DNA of 64,000 bases from Erythrobacter sp. KY5. Its GTDB lineage: Bacteria; Pseudomonadota; Alphaproteobacteria; Sphingomonadales; Sphingomonadaceae. Below, in pieces: positions 51,389 through 61,923 of this stretch. How positions within the stretch are numbered: the first letter of the stretch is position 1; every line of letters starts with the position of its first letter. The DNA lies in NCBI RefSeq assembly GCF_003264115.1, contig NZ_CP021912.1, forward strand, positions 1,905,001 to 1,969,000, given 5' to 3'. The translations under genes were made by a program, and so were the position numbers. Under the pieces are notes generated by a model. That model was not told where the DNA came from, did not search any database, and saw only the letters and a list, made by a program, of their open reading frames with translations.

Positions 51389-51452
51389 GCTCAGAGGCTT
51401 ACGTGTTGTTAACCGCTACTATCCAAGGTATTACGCGGCTTCCAAAGGCGTT

Positions 51453-51487
51453 GTAAAGTTTACCGACACTTAAGCTCTGGCGCTTAA
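51453..51487 (+). promoter_or_regulatory. Palindromes ahead of the exopolysaccharide unit
   Basis: GTAAA-G-TTTAC (51453-51463), followed by CGACA, and TTAAGC (51470-51475)/GCTTAA (51482-51487) lie 44-78 bases before the sugar transferase ATG. TGGCGC at 51478 hints at a -24 box, but no GC at -12 follows, so a sigma-54 promoter is not convincing. Confidence 0.45.
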
Positions 51488-51530
51488 AGAGATCATCGCA
51501 CCAGACCCCCTCTGAAGGTTTCGCAACGCG

Positions 51531-52916
51531 ATGATCCGCTTGTTCAAGCACTATATTCCTCACGCCGTGATCCTGCTCGGCCTGCTGGACTTTGCCCTTC
51601 TGGTGCTAGCTGGAGAGCTGGCATGGCAGGTTCGTGCATCGCAGATCGGGATGGAGCTGGACCCGATTGAGTCGCGCTGGATCCCGTTGCTGGGGTCCGC
51701 TTCGGTTGTATGGCTCGCGATGATTTCCGTCGGAGTGTACGGACCTTACGCCCTTCGATCGCTCAGGTTTGCCGGAGCGCGACTGCTGGTTGCGATCAGT
51801 CTCGGCATCATTGCGCTTGCTACGATTGACTGGATATTGCCGGGCGAGACTTTCTGGCGCTCGACCTTGCTCTACGCCATGGGCTTTGCGGTTCTCGTAC
51901 TGGTTGCCGACCGGCTGTTGCTCAACAGCTTCCTTGGTTCGAGTGCATTTCGCCGAAGGGTTATGGTGCTCGGCGCAGGCGACAGGGCGCAGCGGCTGCG
52001 CAAACTGTCAGAGAAACCGGAAGCGGGTTTCGCCATCGTCTCCTATATCGCGATGGGCGAGCCGGAGCGGGCGGTCGAAGAAGCGATTGCGCGCGAGGCG
52101 ATTCACGATCTTGGCCGATTCGTTGAAAACCTTGGCGTGAGCGAGGTCGTTCTCGCGCTGCAGGAACGCCGCAATTCGCTGCCTCTCAATGACCTTTTGC
52201 GCATCAAAACAAAGGGTGTGCATGTCAACGACTTTTCGAGTTTCCTCGAACGTGAAACCGGCCGGGTCGATCTCGATACGGTCAATCCCAGTTGGCTGAT
52301 CTTCTCCGACGGTTTTTCCAGCGGACGCATGTTCTCAAGCGCGGTCAAACGCGTGTTCGACATTGTCGCAAGCCTGATCCTGCTTTTGCTCACCGCACCC
52401 ATCATCGCTGTGTTCGCAATCATCGTGAAGCTGGACAGCAAGGGGCCCGCCTTCTTCCGACAGGAGCGGGTCGGACTGTTTGGACAACCATTCTATCTTA
52501 TCAAGCTACGTTCCATGCGCGTCGACGCTGAAAAAGACGGGGCAAAATGGGCCGAGAAGAATGACAGCCGGATCACACGCGTTGGCCGCTTCATTCGCAA
52601 AGTCCGTATCGACGAACTGCCGCAGACCTGGAGCGTGCTCAAAGGCGAGATGAGCTTCGTGGGACCGCGTCCTGAAGTGCCGACCTTTGTCGATGAACTT
52701 CAGGAACAGATCCCGTTCTATGGTGAACGCCATATGGTGAAGCCGGGCATTACGGGCTGGGCACAGATCAATTACCCGTATGGCGCCTCGACCGAGGATA
52801 GCCGCAAGAAGCTCGAATACGATCTCTACTACGCCAAGAATTACACGCCTTTCCTCGACTTCGTTGTCCTGCTGCAAACGGTTCGGGTCGTCCTCTGGCC
52901 TGATGGGGCGCGGTAA
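51531..52916 (+). CDS. TIGR03013-type undecaprenyl-phosphate sugar transferase
   Basis: A 461-residue polyprenyl glycosylphosphotransferase that starts exopolysaccharide repeat units by placing a sugar phosphate on undecaprenyl phosphate. Several N-terminal helices precede a nucleotide-binding-like domain (RRVMVLGAGDRAQRLRKL). The catalytic domain has FFRQERVGLFGQPFYLIKLR, RIDELPQTWSVLKGEMSFVG and PRPEVP, then KPGITGWAQINYPYG. TIGR03013 members accompany PEP-CTERM/exosortase systems. TAATG overlap with prsK. Confidence 0.9.
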   Translation: MIRLFKHYIPHAVILLGLLDFALLVLAGELAWQVRASQIGMELDPIESRWIPLLGSASVVWLAMISVGVYGPYALRSLRFAGARLLVAISLGIIALATIDWILPGETFWRSTLLYAMGFAVLVLVADRLLLNSFLGSSAFRRRVMVLGAGDRAQRLRKLSEKPEAGFAIVSYIAMGEPERAVEEAIAREAIHDLGRFVENLGVSEVVLALQERRNSLPLNDLLRIKTKGVHVNDFSSFLERETGRVDLDTVNPSWLIFSDGFSSGRMFSSAVKRVFDIVASLILLLLTAPIIAVFAIIVKLDSKGPAFFRQERVGLFGQPFYLIKLRSMRVDAEKDGAKWAEKNDSRITRVGRFIRKVRIDELPQTWSVLKGEMSFVGPRPEVPTFVDELQEQIPFYGERHMVKPGITGWAQINYPYGASTEDSRKKLEYDLYYAKNYTPFLDFVVLLQTVRVVLWPDGAR

Positions 52917-55066
52917 TGGAGGGGCTTTCATCTGTCCTGAACAGCGTGACTGCCCTGTGCTATTTGATCGGGGCGGTCATGGCCTGCGGTTCCGGGCTGT
53001 GGATCGCACGCTTTGGCGATGTGTCGCGCCCTGACCGCAAAGCGGTACTCGCCGCGTCCGCGCTTACGGCCATATGGTGCGTTGTCAGCGTGGTCTTCGG
53101 ACCAGGCGCGCCTGAAGCCGAGCTGGCAGCTACAGCCCGCAATCTTGCATTGATTGACGTCATCTTCCGTCTCTTCGCCGCAGATGGCAGAGATGAAAGC
53201 ATGAGGCCAATCAGGCCGGTCATCGCGTCGCTCGTGCTTGTCCAGATGCTTCAGCCTGTGCTTCTCTTCGTGGGTTCACAGACCTCCGAATATGAGCAGA
53301 TACAGCTTGTCATCTTCGAGATTGGCACGCTCCTTAACATGCTCGTGGCGGTGGGTGCGCTGGTGCTGCTGCATAACCTTTATGCCAGCGCTGCCAACGT
53401 CTCGCGCCAGATTATCCGGTGGAGCGGCATCGCGCTTGCCGGTATCTTCGCCTACGATCTCAATCTCTTCACTGTCGCCTATCTTGCCGCAGAGATGCCG
53501 ACATTCCTTGTGTCGGCGCGGGGGATAGTCACCGGGCTGTTCGCGATTGCGCTCGCGATGGGAGCCAATGCAACCAGTGCGGGGCTCCAGTTTCGCCCAT
53601 CGCGTGCGGTAACTTTCCAGACTCTCTCCCTGCTTGTCATCGGCAGCTACCTGTCAATGATGATCGTCGTCACCCGAGGGCTTGCCCTGCTTGGCGGCGA
53701 CATTGCGCGGGCGAGCCAGGCGTTGTTCTTGGTGCTTGCGGTCTTGGCCGCAGTGCTTTGGCTTCCGTCGGAGCGCATGCGCGGATGGTTCAGAGTTACA
53801 GCCGCCAAGCACCTGTTCCAGCATCGCTATGATTACCGCGAAGAATGGTTGCGCTTCACACAGACGGTCAGCCAGAAATCGAGCGGCAATTCGAGCTTTC
53901 ATCAGCGTGCATTGAAGGCCATAGCAGACATCACTGACAGTCCTGCGGGCCTGTTGCTGGTGCCCGATGAGGAAGCCCGTCTCGAACTCTCGGCTCGCTG
54001 GAATTGGCCTACTCTCGAAGTTCCTGCGCAAGCGACAGACTTCGCACTTGCCGGCTTGCTAGAGCAGCACAATCACATTCTCGATCTCGGGGAAGCACGG
54101 GCTGGCATCGATCATGTCGGTGAGCTCGAACATGTGCCCGGATGGCTGATCGAAGCAGAAGATGCCTGGGCGCTCGTGCCCTTGATACACTTCGACCGGC
54201 TTGTCGGAGCGATTGTACTGGCGCGGCCGCGCATCGAACGCCGCCTTGATTGGGAAGACTTCGATCTGCTGCGCGTCGTAGGCCAGCAGCTCGCGAGCTA
54301 TCTTGCCGAGCAGGCGGGACAGCAGGCGCTGATGGATGCGAGCCGATTTGATGAATTCAACCGGCGCATGGCGTTCGTAATGCATGACATCAAGAACCTT
54401 GCGAGCCAGCTCTCCCTGCTTTCCGGCAACGCACAAAAGCACGCCGACAATCCTGAATTTCGCGCGGACATGCTGGTGACGCTTCGCAACTCCTCGGAAA
54501 AGCTCAACGCATTGCTGGCTCGTCTGGGGCGGTATGGCGGTCAGTCGGCCAATACGCTTCGCCCGATTAATCTGAGTGTGCTGGCGCGTGACCTCGAACG
54601 GCGTTTTAAAAGCGCTCATCCGGTTCTGGTAACGCAAGCTGAGACGGTTGAAGTGCTGGCCGATCCTGAAAGCCTGGAACAAGCTTTGGTGCACATTGTG
54701 CAAAATGCGGTGGATGCAAGCGGACCGACCGATGCAGTCCACCTCAGCGTGAGCAGCGATGGCATCACGGGACAGATCGAGATCATCGATTCAGGCGAAG
54801 GCATGTCGCCCGAATTCGTGCGCACCGGTCTGTTCAAGCCGTTTATCTCCTCGAAACAGGGAGGCTTCGGGATTGGCGCTCTTGAAGCCCGCGAGATGAT
54901 CAAGGCGATGGGTGGCCGACTGGCAGTTGAATCGCGTGAAGGGATCGGCACGCGCTTCGTTGCCAAGCTGCCCGTTGCTGAAACCGCAAGCCTGCTTTCC
55001 CGCGCGAACGGATACGCGGGTACAGCCGCAACCAAATCCCAGCCCAAGAACAAAAAGGTCGCATGA
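52916..55066 (+). CDS. prsK: PrsK-type sensor histidine kinase
   Basis: The membrane sensor of the PEP-CTERM/XrtA regulatory pair, 716 residues. About eight N-terminal helices are followed by a GAF-like region (~320-460; LLLVPDEEARLELSARWNWP) and then an HWE-like phosphoacceptor FVMHDIKNLASQLSLLSGNA with H490. The ATPase domain has VQNAVDASG, DSGEGMSPEFV and the G-box KQGGFGIGALEAREM. The symbol follows NCBI naming for this family. It overlaps prsR by four bases. Confidence 0.88.
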   Translation: MEGLSSVLNSVTALCYLIGAVMACGSGLWIARFGDVSRPDRKAVLAASALTAIWCVVSVVFGPGAPEAELAATARNLALIDVIFRLFAADGRDESMRPIRPVIASLVLVQMLQPVLLFVGSQTSEYEQIQLVIFEIGTLLNMLVAVGALVLLHNLYASAANVSRQIIRWSGIALAGIFAYDLNLFTVAYLAAEMPTFLVSARGIVTGLFAIALAMGANATSAGLQFRPSRAVTFQTLSLLVIGSYLSMMIVVTRGLALLGGDIARASQALFLVLAVLAAVLWLPSERMRGWFRVTAAKHLFQHRYDYREEWLRFTQTVSQKSSGNSSFHQRALKAIADITDSPAGLLLVPDEEARLELSARWNWPTLEVPAQATDFALAGLLEQHNHILDLGEARAGIDHVGELEHVPGWLIEAEDAWALVPLIHFDRLVGAIVLARPRIERRLDWEDFDLLRVVGQQLASYLAEQAGQQALMDASRFDEFNRRMAFVMHDIKNLASQLSLLSGNAQKHADNPEFRADMLVTLRNSSEKLNALLARLGRYGGQSANTLRPINLSVLARDLERRFKSAHPVLVTQAETVEVLADPESLEQALVHIVQNAVDASGPTDAVHLSVSSDGITGQIEIIDSGEGMSPEFVRTGLFKPFISSKQGGFGIGALEAREMIKAMGGRLAVESREGIGTRFVAKLPVAETASLLSRANGYAGTAATKSQPKNKKVA

Positions 55067-56430
55067 TGGCTGACAAGAAACCAACACTACTAGTGATCGA
55101 GGACGACGAAGGCCTCCAGGCTCAGCTAAAATGGGCGTATGAGGATTTTGATGTCGTCATCGCCGGTGACCGCGACAGCGCGATTGCGGCGCTGCGTAGT
55201 GAAGCTCCAGCAGTCGTGACGCTCGACCTTGGATTGCCGCCTGATCCTGACGGGATCACCGAAGGCTTTGCCGTGCTCGATGCAATCATGGAGCTCAAGC
55301 CCGATACAAAGGTGATCGTTGCGAGCGGGCATGGTGCACGCGAGAGCGCTCTGCGAGCCATCGAACGTGGTGCCTACGACTTTTATCAAAAGCCGGTGGA
55401 TATCGACGCGCTCGGCCTGATTGTCCGCCGAGCATTCAACCTGCACGCCATTGAAAGCGAAAATCGGCGGCTTGTCGCCAACGCCAGTGAAGACAAAACG
55501 GTGCTGGGCCGCCTGATCACGGGTGCACCGGAGATGGTGAAGGTCGCACGTACGATTGAGCGCGTTGCCTCTACCTCCGTTTCCGTCATGCTTCTGGGCG
55601 CGAGTGGTACCGGTAAGGAACTCCTCGCCCAGGGTCTGCACGATACGAGCAACCGGGCTGACAAGCCCTTCGTCGCGATTAACTGCGCAGCGATCCCGGA
55701 AAATCTCCTGGAGAGTGAGCTTTTCGGCCACGAGAAGGGTGCGTTCACTGGGGCGGTCAAAACGACAGAGGGCAAGATCGAAAGCGCCAATGGCGGCACG
55801 CTCTTTCTCGATGAGGTTGGCGATATTCCCCTTCCGTTGCAGGTGAAGCTGCTGCGTTTCTTGCAGGAACGCACGATTGAACGGATCGGCGGGCGAAAGA
55901 CGATCGCTGTCGATACGAGAATCGTATGCGCCACCCATCAGGATCTTGAGCAGATGATCCGGGAAGGCACTTTCCGCGAAGACCTGTTTTACAGGCTAGC
56001 CGAGATCGTGGTGCGGATTCCCGGCCTTGCAGAGCGCCACGGAGATGCAGTCCTTTTGGCTAAGGCGTTTCTCAAGCGTTTCTCTACCGAGATGAACCCG
56101 GCGGTCACCGGTTTTGCACCAGATGCGCTGGCGGTGATCGATGCACACGATTGGCCTGGCAACGTGCGCGAGCTTGAAAACCGCGTGAAGCGAGCCGTGA
56201 TCATGGCCGAAGGTAAACTCGTTGGTGCTGCCGACCTCGATTTCGAAGGAGAGGACGAAGAAAGCTCCGACGTTCTCAACCTGAAGGCCGCCCGTGAACA
56301 GGCAGACCGGCGCGTGATCCGCCATGCGCTCGCGCGAAGTGAGGGCAACATATCAAGCACCGCCAAATTGCTCGGGATCAGTCGTCCCACGCTTTACGAT
56401 CTCCTCAAGCAGTACGATCTTCATGCGTAA
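55063..56430 (+). CDS. prsR: PrsR-type NtrC-like response regulator
   Basis: A 455-residue sigma-54-dependent activator. The receiver domain has D14/D15 and the phosphorylated D55 in VVTLDLGLPP. The AAA+ domain has Walker A GASGTGKE near 178, the sigma-54 contact loop GAFTGA near 226 and DEVGDIPLPLQVKLLRFLQE. A Fis-type helix-turn-helix (NISSTAKLLGISRPTLYDLL) ends it. It belongs to the PEP-CTERM-box regulator family partnered with PrsK. Overlaps the TPR gene by eight bases. Confidence 0.92.
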   Translation: MMADKKPTLLVIEDDEGLQAQLKWAYEDFDVVIAGDRDSAIAALRSEAPAVVTLDLGLPPDPDGITEGFAVLDAIMELKPDTKVIVASGHGARESALRAIERGAYDFYQKPVDIDALGLIVRRAFNLHAIESENRRLVANASEDKTVLGRLITGAPEMVKVARTIERVASTSVSVMLLGASGTGKELLAQGLHDTSNRADKPFVAINCAAIPENLLESELFGHEKGAFTGAVKTTEGKIESANGGTLFLDEVGDIPLPLQVKLLRFLQERTIERIGGRKTIAVDTRIVCATHQDLEQMIREGTFREDLFYRLAEIVVRIPGLAERHGDAVLLAKAFLKRFSTEMNPAVTGFAPDALAVIDAHDWPGNVRELENRVKRAVIMAEGKLVGAADLDFEGEDEESSDVLNLKAAREQADRRVIRHALARSEGNISSTAKLLGISRPTLYDLLKQYDLHA

Positions 56431-57901
56431 TTTTCTCGCTATTATCGGGGCTGTCGCACTGTGCTCCTGTTCGGGAGACAGCGAAATAGCAGCCTCGTCG
56501 TCAATCAGTGGCGGTGATGATTTTCTCGAACTGATCGACGATGCGCGCGTCGCCGTGAATGCCGGGAATCTGAGCGAAGCGGGCCGATATTACGATGAGG
56601 CGCGCGCACTTGAGCCTGATAATCCGGGTCTCTGGGTCGATATTGCGCGACTGCGTTTCCGGGGCGGCGAGCATCTGACCGCGATTGAGGCTGCGGATTA
56701 CGCGCTGGAGCTGGATCCGCAATATCCTTCAGCACTTTTGATGAGGGCCCAGCTGGTGCGCGATGCAAATGGGCTCGCGGAATCGCTTGTCTGGTTTGAG
56801 ACTGCCGCTCTGGCGGCGCATTCGGACCCGGAAATTCTTGCCGATTACGCCGCAACACTGGGGGAGCTAGGCCGATACAGCGACATGCTGAAAGTTGTCA
56901 GGCAGCTGGCCGTCGCGGCACCCAACCATCCGCATGTTCATTTCCTCCAGGCAGTCCTCGCAGCGCGCGCTGGCGACCCGGTCCTGGCAGGTTCCTTGCT
57001 CAATCGAAGCGGTCTTGTTGGCAGAGGCGTGGCTTCTGCAATGATGCTCGATGCGATCGTAAATCTTCAGCAGGGCACCTACGACACTGCGGCGGAAACC
57101 TTGCAAACACTTGCGGAACGTCAGCCCGCCAATGTGCGGGTAAACGAGCTGCTTGCGCGCGCGCTCTGGCTGGGTGGACGCGATCGCGCTTTGGTTGATC
57201 GCTTCGAGGGACAAGCGTCTCGCAACAATGCGTCGCCGTATATCGTGATGCTTGTCGGTCGTAGTCTTGAAAGGATGGGCGATCGTGAGCGTGCCATCCC
57301 CTTCATCGAACGAGCGCTTGAGGGGCGAACCGATGACCAGATCATTCTCGAAGGATCGGCACGCCCTGGCGGACGGTTGCCGATAGCCACGGCTGAGTTG
57401 CGCGATTTCGTGGGGGCAGGAAGTCTCGCTCCGGCACGTAGGCTGGCAGACATTTTGTTAGAACGAGCCCCATCGTCCGGAGATATCCATTCGCTGGCTG
57501 GCGATACCTATCTTGCAAGCGACGAAACGCAAAGAGCACTGGAACTTTACGAAGTCTCGGCACGCGTGCGCCGCTCCTGGCCGCTAACTCGCAAAATGGT
57601 CGAGGCATTCATGGCCTATGGCGATCAGGTTTCCGCAGAAGTCCTTCTGACCAGACATATCGCGGGCGATCCTCACAACACCGAAGCGCTCTTGCTCCTC
57701 GCTCAGCGCAGCGCCGGGAATGAGGATTGGTTGAGAACTGCGGTCCTTCTCGATACGGCAATCGGTCTTGGTGCAGGTAACGATCTTGAAGTCCTTGCAT
57801 TGCGAGCCGACGCTGCGCGTGCGCTCGGGGAAGAAGAGGATGCGGAGCGGTTTGATCAGCTGCTTACGCACCTCAAGCCGGGTGAATTCCTGAGCCTATA
57901 G
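56423..57901 (+). CDS. TPR-repeat lipoprotein of the Prs unit
   Basis: A 492-residue protein with a lipoprotein-type start (MRNFLAIIGAVALCSCSGDS; probable lipobox LCSC) and about twelve helix pairs of tetratricopeptide type from residue 30 on (AGNLSEAGRYYDEARALEPD; YALELDPQYPSALLMRAQLV; FIERALEGRTDDQIILEG). TPR proteins called PrsT accompany PrsK/PrsR, but they are near 900 residues; this one is half the size, so I leave the symbol blank. It probably scaffolds exopolysaccharide assembly at the outer membrane. Confidence 0.8.
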   Translation: MRNFLAIIGAVALCSCSGDSEIAASSSISGGDDFLELIDDARVAVNAGNLSEAGRYYDEARALEPDNPGLWVDIARLRFRGGEHLTAIEAADYALELDPQYPSALLMRAQLVRDANGLAESLVWFETAALAAHSDPEILADYAATLGELGRYSDMLKVVRQLAVAAPNHPHVHFLQAVLAARAGDPVLAGSLLNRSGLVGRGVASAMMLDAIVNLQQGTYDTAAETLQTLAERQPANVRVNELLARALWLGGRDRALVDRFEGQASRNNASPYIVMLVGRSLERMGDRERAIPFIERALEGRTDDQIILEGSARPGGRLPIATAELRDFVGAGSLAPARRLADILLERAPSSGDIHSLAGDTYLASDETQRALELYEVSARVRRSWPLTRKMVEAFMAYGDQVSAEVLLTRHIAGDPHNTEALLLLAQRSAGNEDWLRTAVLLDTAIGLGAGNDLEVLALRADAARALGEEEDAERFDQLLTHLKPGEFLSL

Positions 57902-57941
57902 CTCGACAAGCGGCAGCCGACAGGGCAGTGGCGCATCGCAC

Positions 57942-58901
57942 ATGCGCAATCGCCTTGCCATCTTTGCTGACCCCATGATCGCTGTGCTTCTGTTCGCGAC
58001 AGCAATGGCATTCGCACTGCCTGCTAGCGGGGATGGGCGCGAAAGTGCTCAATCGGTTTCCAACATCGCAATCTTCGTTCTGTTCCTTGTGAACGGGATG
58101 CGGATCGCGCGCGGCGAAATCGCGCGCGGGTTCACCAACTGGAAGTTCTTCGTACCTCTGTTTGCGTTCGTGTTTGTGGCCATGCCGCTGATGGGCCTGG
58201 GGCTGTCGCACCTTGCGATTGGCGCGTTGCCGCCGATGGTTGCGCTTGGCTTTCTCTATCTCGGCACGCTGCCTTCGACGATCCAGTCCGCGACGTCCTA
58301 CACTAGCCTTGCTGGGGGAAATGTGGCTTTGTCGGTAGTTGGCGCCGCGCTCATCAACATAGCCGGGGTGTTCATCACTGCTCCGTTATTCGCATTGCTG
58401 GCGGGTAACGAGGCAGCCGACATCGGAAGCGAAACAGTCATCCGGATCGGCGTGATCCTCATACTGCCATTCATACTCGGGCAAATGGTGCAGGGTTGGA
58501 CGATTGAGTGGTTGAGGGACCGTAAGGCTCAGGTAGCTTGGCTTGACCGCGTCGTGATTGGCATTGCCGTTTATGTCGCATTCTCTGGCGCGGTTGGACA
58601 AGGGCTCGCAACTCTGTTCGGCGCGACCGGTTGGGCCATCATGATTGCGCTCGTGATCGCATACCTTATCGCGGCCTCTGGCGGGGCGTGGATCACCGGC
58701 GGTTTGCTCGGGATCGAGCGCAAGGATCGTATCGCGTTCCTGTTCGCAGGTGCGCAGAAAAGTGTCGCGATTGGTGCCCCGTTAGCAGCGATCCTGTTCC
58801 CCGCCGAAGTGGCGGGTTTCGTCATTGCCCCGCTGTTGCTGTACCACTTGCTGCAACTGATGATCGCAGCGCCGGTCGCCTCAATGCTGGCCGACGACTA
58901 G
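57942..58901 (+). CDS. Bile-acid:sodium symporter-like (YfeH/SBF) protein
   Basis: A 319-residue carrier with ten membrane segments of the BASS superfamily, in the YfeH-like branch. [20 protein letters not shown] in the first half and [20 protein letters not shown] in the second are the substrate/sodium crossover segments. Substrates of relatives include pantoate, bile acids and ketoacids; the panB gene next to it on the other strand makes pantoate's precursor step interesting but not proof. Overlaps the end of panB by four bases. Confidence 0.85.
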   Translation: MRNRLAIFADPMIAVLLFATAMAFALPASGDGRESAQSVSNIAIFVLFLVNGMRIARGEIARGFTNWKFFVPLFAFVFVAMPLMGLGLSHLAIGALPPMVALGFLYLGTLPSTIQSATSYTSLAGGNVALSVVGAALINIAGVFITAPLFALLAGNEAADIGSETVIRIGVILILPFILGQMVQGWTIEWLRDRKAQVAWLDRVVIGIAVYVAFSGAVGQGLATLFGATGWAIMIALVIAYLIAASGGAWITGGLLGIERKDRIAFLFAGAQKSVAIGAPLAAILFPAEVAGFVIAPLLLYHLLQLMIAAPVASMLADD

Positions 58902-59770
58902 CTCTTCGGCTGGTACGTTTGCTCGTCGGTCGGGAACGTGCGCGTGCGTACCTCTTCAGCGTATTTTTCGACGGTTTTGTCGATGACGCTTGCAATATCC
59001 TCGTACCGTTTCACGAAGCGCGGGACGCGCTCGAACATGCCAAGCATGTCTTCGGTGACGAGTACTTGACCATCGCACTGGGCAGAGGCTCCGATGCCGA
59101 TCACCGGAATTTCGAGTGACTGGGTAAGGGCGACTGCGATAGGTTCCAGTACCCCTTCCGCGACTACCGAAAATGCGCCAGCATCCTCAACAGCTTTCCC
59201 GTCGCGAAGGATTTTTTCGTGTTCCTGCTGGCTCCGTCCGCGGGCAGCGTAGCCTCCAAGCACGTTAACCGCCTGTGGTGTCAGGCCGACATGACCCATC
59301 ACCGGAATACCGCGATTGGTGAGAAAGCTGATCGTCTCAGCCATGGCTTCGCCGCCTTCAAGCTTGACAGCAGCGCAACCGGTTTCCGCCATGATCCGGC
59401 TGGCCGTGTCGAAAGCCTGTTCTTTGGATGCCTCGTATGACCCGAACGGCATGTCGACTACGACAAGGCTGTGATAGCTGCCACGGACCACCGCTGCACC
59501 GTGCGCGATCATCATTTCCGGCGTGACCGGCAGAGTTGAATCGAGACCGTAGATCACTTGCCCGAGTGAATCGCCGACAAGCAGGATATCGCAGTGCGTA
59601 TCAAGCAATTGTGCCTGACGTGCGGTATAAGCGGTCAGCATGACGAGCGGCTCTTTGGTCGCGCCATCCTTCTTGTGATCGCGAATGCGCGGGACTGTCA
59701 GTCGCTTGCGCGGCTTGGGGGTGGGGTTGGCTCTGCTGGTGCTCGTATCGAGCTGAAATGTGGTCGACAT
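58898..59770 (-). CDS. panB: Ketopantoate hydroxymethyltransferase
   Basis: First committed step of pantothenate synthesis: moves a hydroxymethyl group from methylene-THF to 3-methyl-2-oxobutanoate. 290 residues from ATG 59770. Family blocks: [74 protein letters not shown] and [20 protein letters not shown] with DMLG. The N-terminus has ~40 extra residues. Its substrate is also the substrate of the bkd complex encoded in this window. Confidence 0.95.
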   Translation of the reverse strand: MSTTFQLDTSTSRANPTPKPRKRLTVPRIRDHKKDGATKEPLVMLTAYTARQAQLLDTHCDILLVGDSLGQVIYGLDSTLPVTPEMMIAHGAAVVRGSYHSLVVVDMPFGSYEASKEQAFDTASRIMAETGCAAVKLEGGEAMAETISFLTNRGIPVMGHVGLTPQAVNVLGGYAARGRSQQEHEKILRDGKAVEDAGAFSVVAEGVLEPIAVALTQSLEIPVIGIGASAQCDGQVLVTEDMLGMFERVPRFVKRYEDIASVIDKTVEKYAEEVRTRTFPTDEQTYQPKS

Positions 59771-59916
59771 GAGGGCTGATCTAGCGTCGCAACGCGCAAA
59801 CGACAAACAGGGATATTGCTCTGCCCCCTTGGCGAGAGCGTCGAAACATTGCAGATAGGCGTCAACACAAGACAATGCGCTTGGGGAAGCGCGATCCAAG
59901 AGGGATTTTTCTAGAC

Positions 59917-61371
59917 ATGGCAGCAGCAGGTTCAGGCCACGAAAATTGGTCGTCACGCAGCGCGTTCATACTCGCTGCGGTTGGTTCGGCGGTGGGCCTG
60001 GGCAATATGTGGCGCTTTCCTGCCGAAGCGGGCGAGAACGGGGGCGGCGCGTTCGTTCTGTTCTACATCTTCTGCGTCTTGCTGATCGGTTTGCCGGTGC
60101 TCCTGTCCGAAGTGCTGATCGGTCGTCATGGGCAGGCCTCGGCTCCCGACAGCGTTCGCAAGGTTGCGCGCGATTCCAATGCTTCGGGAGGCTGGAGCAT
60201 AATCGGTTCGTTGGGCGTCTTTGCCGCCTTTTTGATCCTCAGCTTCTATTGCGTCGTGGGTGGATGGGTTCTCTACTACGTCGGTGTGTTCGTGAGCGAT
60301 CTGTTTCAGACCGGGCTTACCGGGGGTGCTTTCGACGGGCGCGCTGCGGAAGATATCGAGGGGCTGCTTCCTGGTCTGTTCGGCAATGGCGGGTTGATGG
60401 TTGGCCTCAATCTCGGCTTTCTGGCGGTGACGATGTTCTTCGTGGCGCGCGGTGTATCGAGCGGTATCGAGTGGGTTGCGGTCTATCTCATGCCGATCTT
60501 CTTCCTGCTGTTCCTCGGCATCACGATCTATGGCGCCTTCACCGGCAATTTCAGTGAAGCGGTTTCCTATCTCTTCACGTTCGATTTCTCGAAGCTGACC
60601 GGTGAAGTGATGCTGGCAGCGGTCGGGCAGGCGTTCTTCTCACTGTCTCTGGGCGTTGCGGGAATGATAACCTACGGCTCCTATGCCAACCGCGACACAA
60701 ATCTGGGTCAGACCTCTGGGATAATTGCCGGCGCCGATACGGGCGTCGCGCTGCTCGCCGGTCTCGCTATCTTCCCGATTGTCTTTGCTGCCGGCCTTTC
60801 GGCGAGCGCAGGTCCGGGCCTCATGTTCCAGTCGCTGCCGATCGCGTTCCAGGCGATGCCGTTCGGCTCGCTCATCGGGCTTGCGTTTTTCGTCATGGTC
60901 TTCTTTGCCGCGCTGACCAGTTCGGTGTCGCTGCTCGAAGCTCCCGTTGCTTTCCTGAAAGACAAGGTTCGAATTTCGCGCGCAATGGCGACGATCCTCG
61001 TCGGCGCAGGGGCGGCTTTGCTGGGCGTGCTGGCGTCGCTTTCCTTTAACGACATGGCGGAATTCTACCCGCTGAGCTTCATTCCGCTATTTGCCGAAGC
61101 GAATTTCTTCGATGCGCTCGACGGAGTGACGGCCAAGCTGTTCATGCCGATCGGCGCAATCCTGACCTGTATCTTCGTAGGCTGGATCGCGGATGCCAGG
61201 TTGATCGATGATGAGAACGGGCTCGACGGGGCGCTGCACCAGACCTGGCGCGCTCTGGTGCGTTATGTCTGCCCGATTGCGCTTTTCCTGATCCTTCTGG
61301 CTGGCATCTTCCCGGAAACGGCTGCGATTGTGATGGAAGGGATTGCTGCCCGGTTCAGCCGATTTGGTTGA
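59917..61371 (+). CDS. Sodium-dependent (NSS/SNF family) amino-acid-type transporter
   Basis: A 484-residue symporter with the NSS fold. The first helix carries [20 protein letters not shown], the sodium and substrate site; helix 6 is [20 protein letters not shown] and helix 8 has [20 protein letters not shown], the second sodium site. Probably eleven or twelve helices. Relatives carry amino acids such as tryptophan, tyrosine or leucine; the substrate is not evident. Start at ATG 59917 with AGAGG ahead. Followed by a strong terminator. Confidence 0.92.
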   Translation: MAAAGSGHENWSSRSAFILAAVGSAVGLGNMWRFPAEAGENGGGAFVLFYIFCVLLIGLPVLLSEVLIGRHGQASAPDSVRKVARDSNASGGWSIIGSLGVFAAFLILSFYCVVGGWVLYYVGVFVSDLFQTGLTGGAFDGRAAEDIEGLLPGLFGNGGLMVGLNLGFLAVTMFFVARGVSSGIEWVAVYLMPIFFLLFLGITIYGAFTGNFSEAVSYLFTFDFSKLTGEVMLAAVGQAFFSLSLGVAGMITYGSYANRDTNLGQTSGIIAGADTGVALLAGLAIFPIVFAAGLSASAGPGLMFQSLPIAFQAMPFGSLIGLAFFVMVFFAALTSSVSLLEAPVAFLKDKVRISRAMATILVGAGAALLGVLASLSFNDMAEFYPLSFIPLFAEANFFDALDGVTAKLFMPIGAILTCIFVGWIADARLIDDENGLDGALHQTWRALVRYVCPIALFLILLAGIFPETAAIVMEGIAARFSRFG

Positions 61372-61390
61372 GCAGCGGTGCATCTAATGA

Positions 61391-61424
61391 AAAGGGCCGC
61401 CTGTAGGGGCGGCCCTTTTCTTTT
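61391..61424 (+). terminator. Intrinsic terminator after the NSS gene
   Basis: Stem AAAGGGCCGCC (61391-61401)/GGCGGCCCTTT (61408-61418) with loop TGTAGG and the tail TTTTCTTTT. It also lies 14 bases from the convergent PNPOx-like gene and could serve both. Confidence 0.92.
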
Positions 61425-61437
61425 GCGGTATGGTCGG

Positions 61438-61923
61438 TCAGAGCGCGACGTTTTCGACGTGCTCTTTCTCGGCTTCGTCGTGGACGTTCATGCCGAGCGC
61501 CATCTTGGCAGTGTTAAGCAGGCCAAGATCGCCGCTCCAGATCTCAGCATCGCCGAGGTCCATGCGCAGGAAAACGATGTTTGGATCGTCCTTGCCACCT
61601 TCGTACCAGGCTTCAACGAAGTTGTTCCAGAACTGGTCGAAGCGCTCTTGGCTTGTCTCGCGGGTGAGCGTGCCGTTGAAGCGGGCGTACATGTCGTGAC
61701 CCTTGCCCTGAAAGGTCGCGGTCGCCGCACCGAGCTTGTTGAAGTCGCTATGCGCGTGAGTGAAGAACCAGATCGCGCTGTTGGCGTCCTTGTCGAGCTG
61801 CGGGCTCATGGGGACTGCGGTTGCGGGTTGTCCGTCCAGTTGGAGGAACAGGAATGGCGAATCTGCCAGCGCTTTCCAGAACTGGGTTTTGAGTTCGTCG
61901 GCTTTGCCTTCGTTGTAACGCAT
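61438..61923 (-). CDS. Pyridoxamine-oxidase-like general stress protein
   Basis: A 161-residue split-barrel flavin-binding-type protein of the general stress protein 26 / PNPOx-like group. Segments: MRYNEGKADELKTQFWKALA, SPFLFLQLDGQPATAVPM, IWFFTHAHSDFNKLGAATAT and FDQFWNNFVEAWYEGGKDDP. ATG 61923 has AGGAG ahead; a longer frame from 61947 is rejected. Probably binds FMN; the catalytic role is unknown. Confidence 0.85.
   Translation of the reverse strand: MRYNEGKADELKTQFWKALADSPFLFLQLDGQPATAVPMSPQLDKDANSAIWFFTHAHSDFNKLGAATATFQGKGHDMYARFNGTLTRETSQERFDQFWNNFVEAWYEGGKDDPNIVFLRMDLGDAEIWSGDLGLLNTAKMALGMNVHDEAEKEHVENVAL

Noticed and set aside
51478..51492. Sigma-54 promoter before the sugar transferase gene
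   Set aside because: TGGCGC could be a -24 box, but the -12 GC at the right distance is missing.
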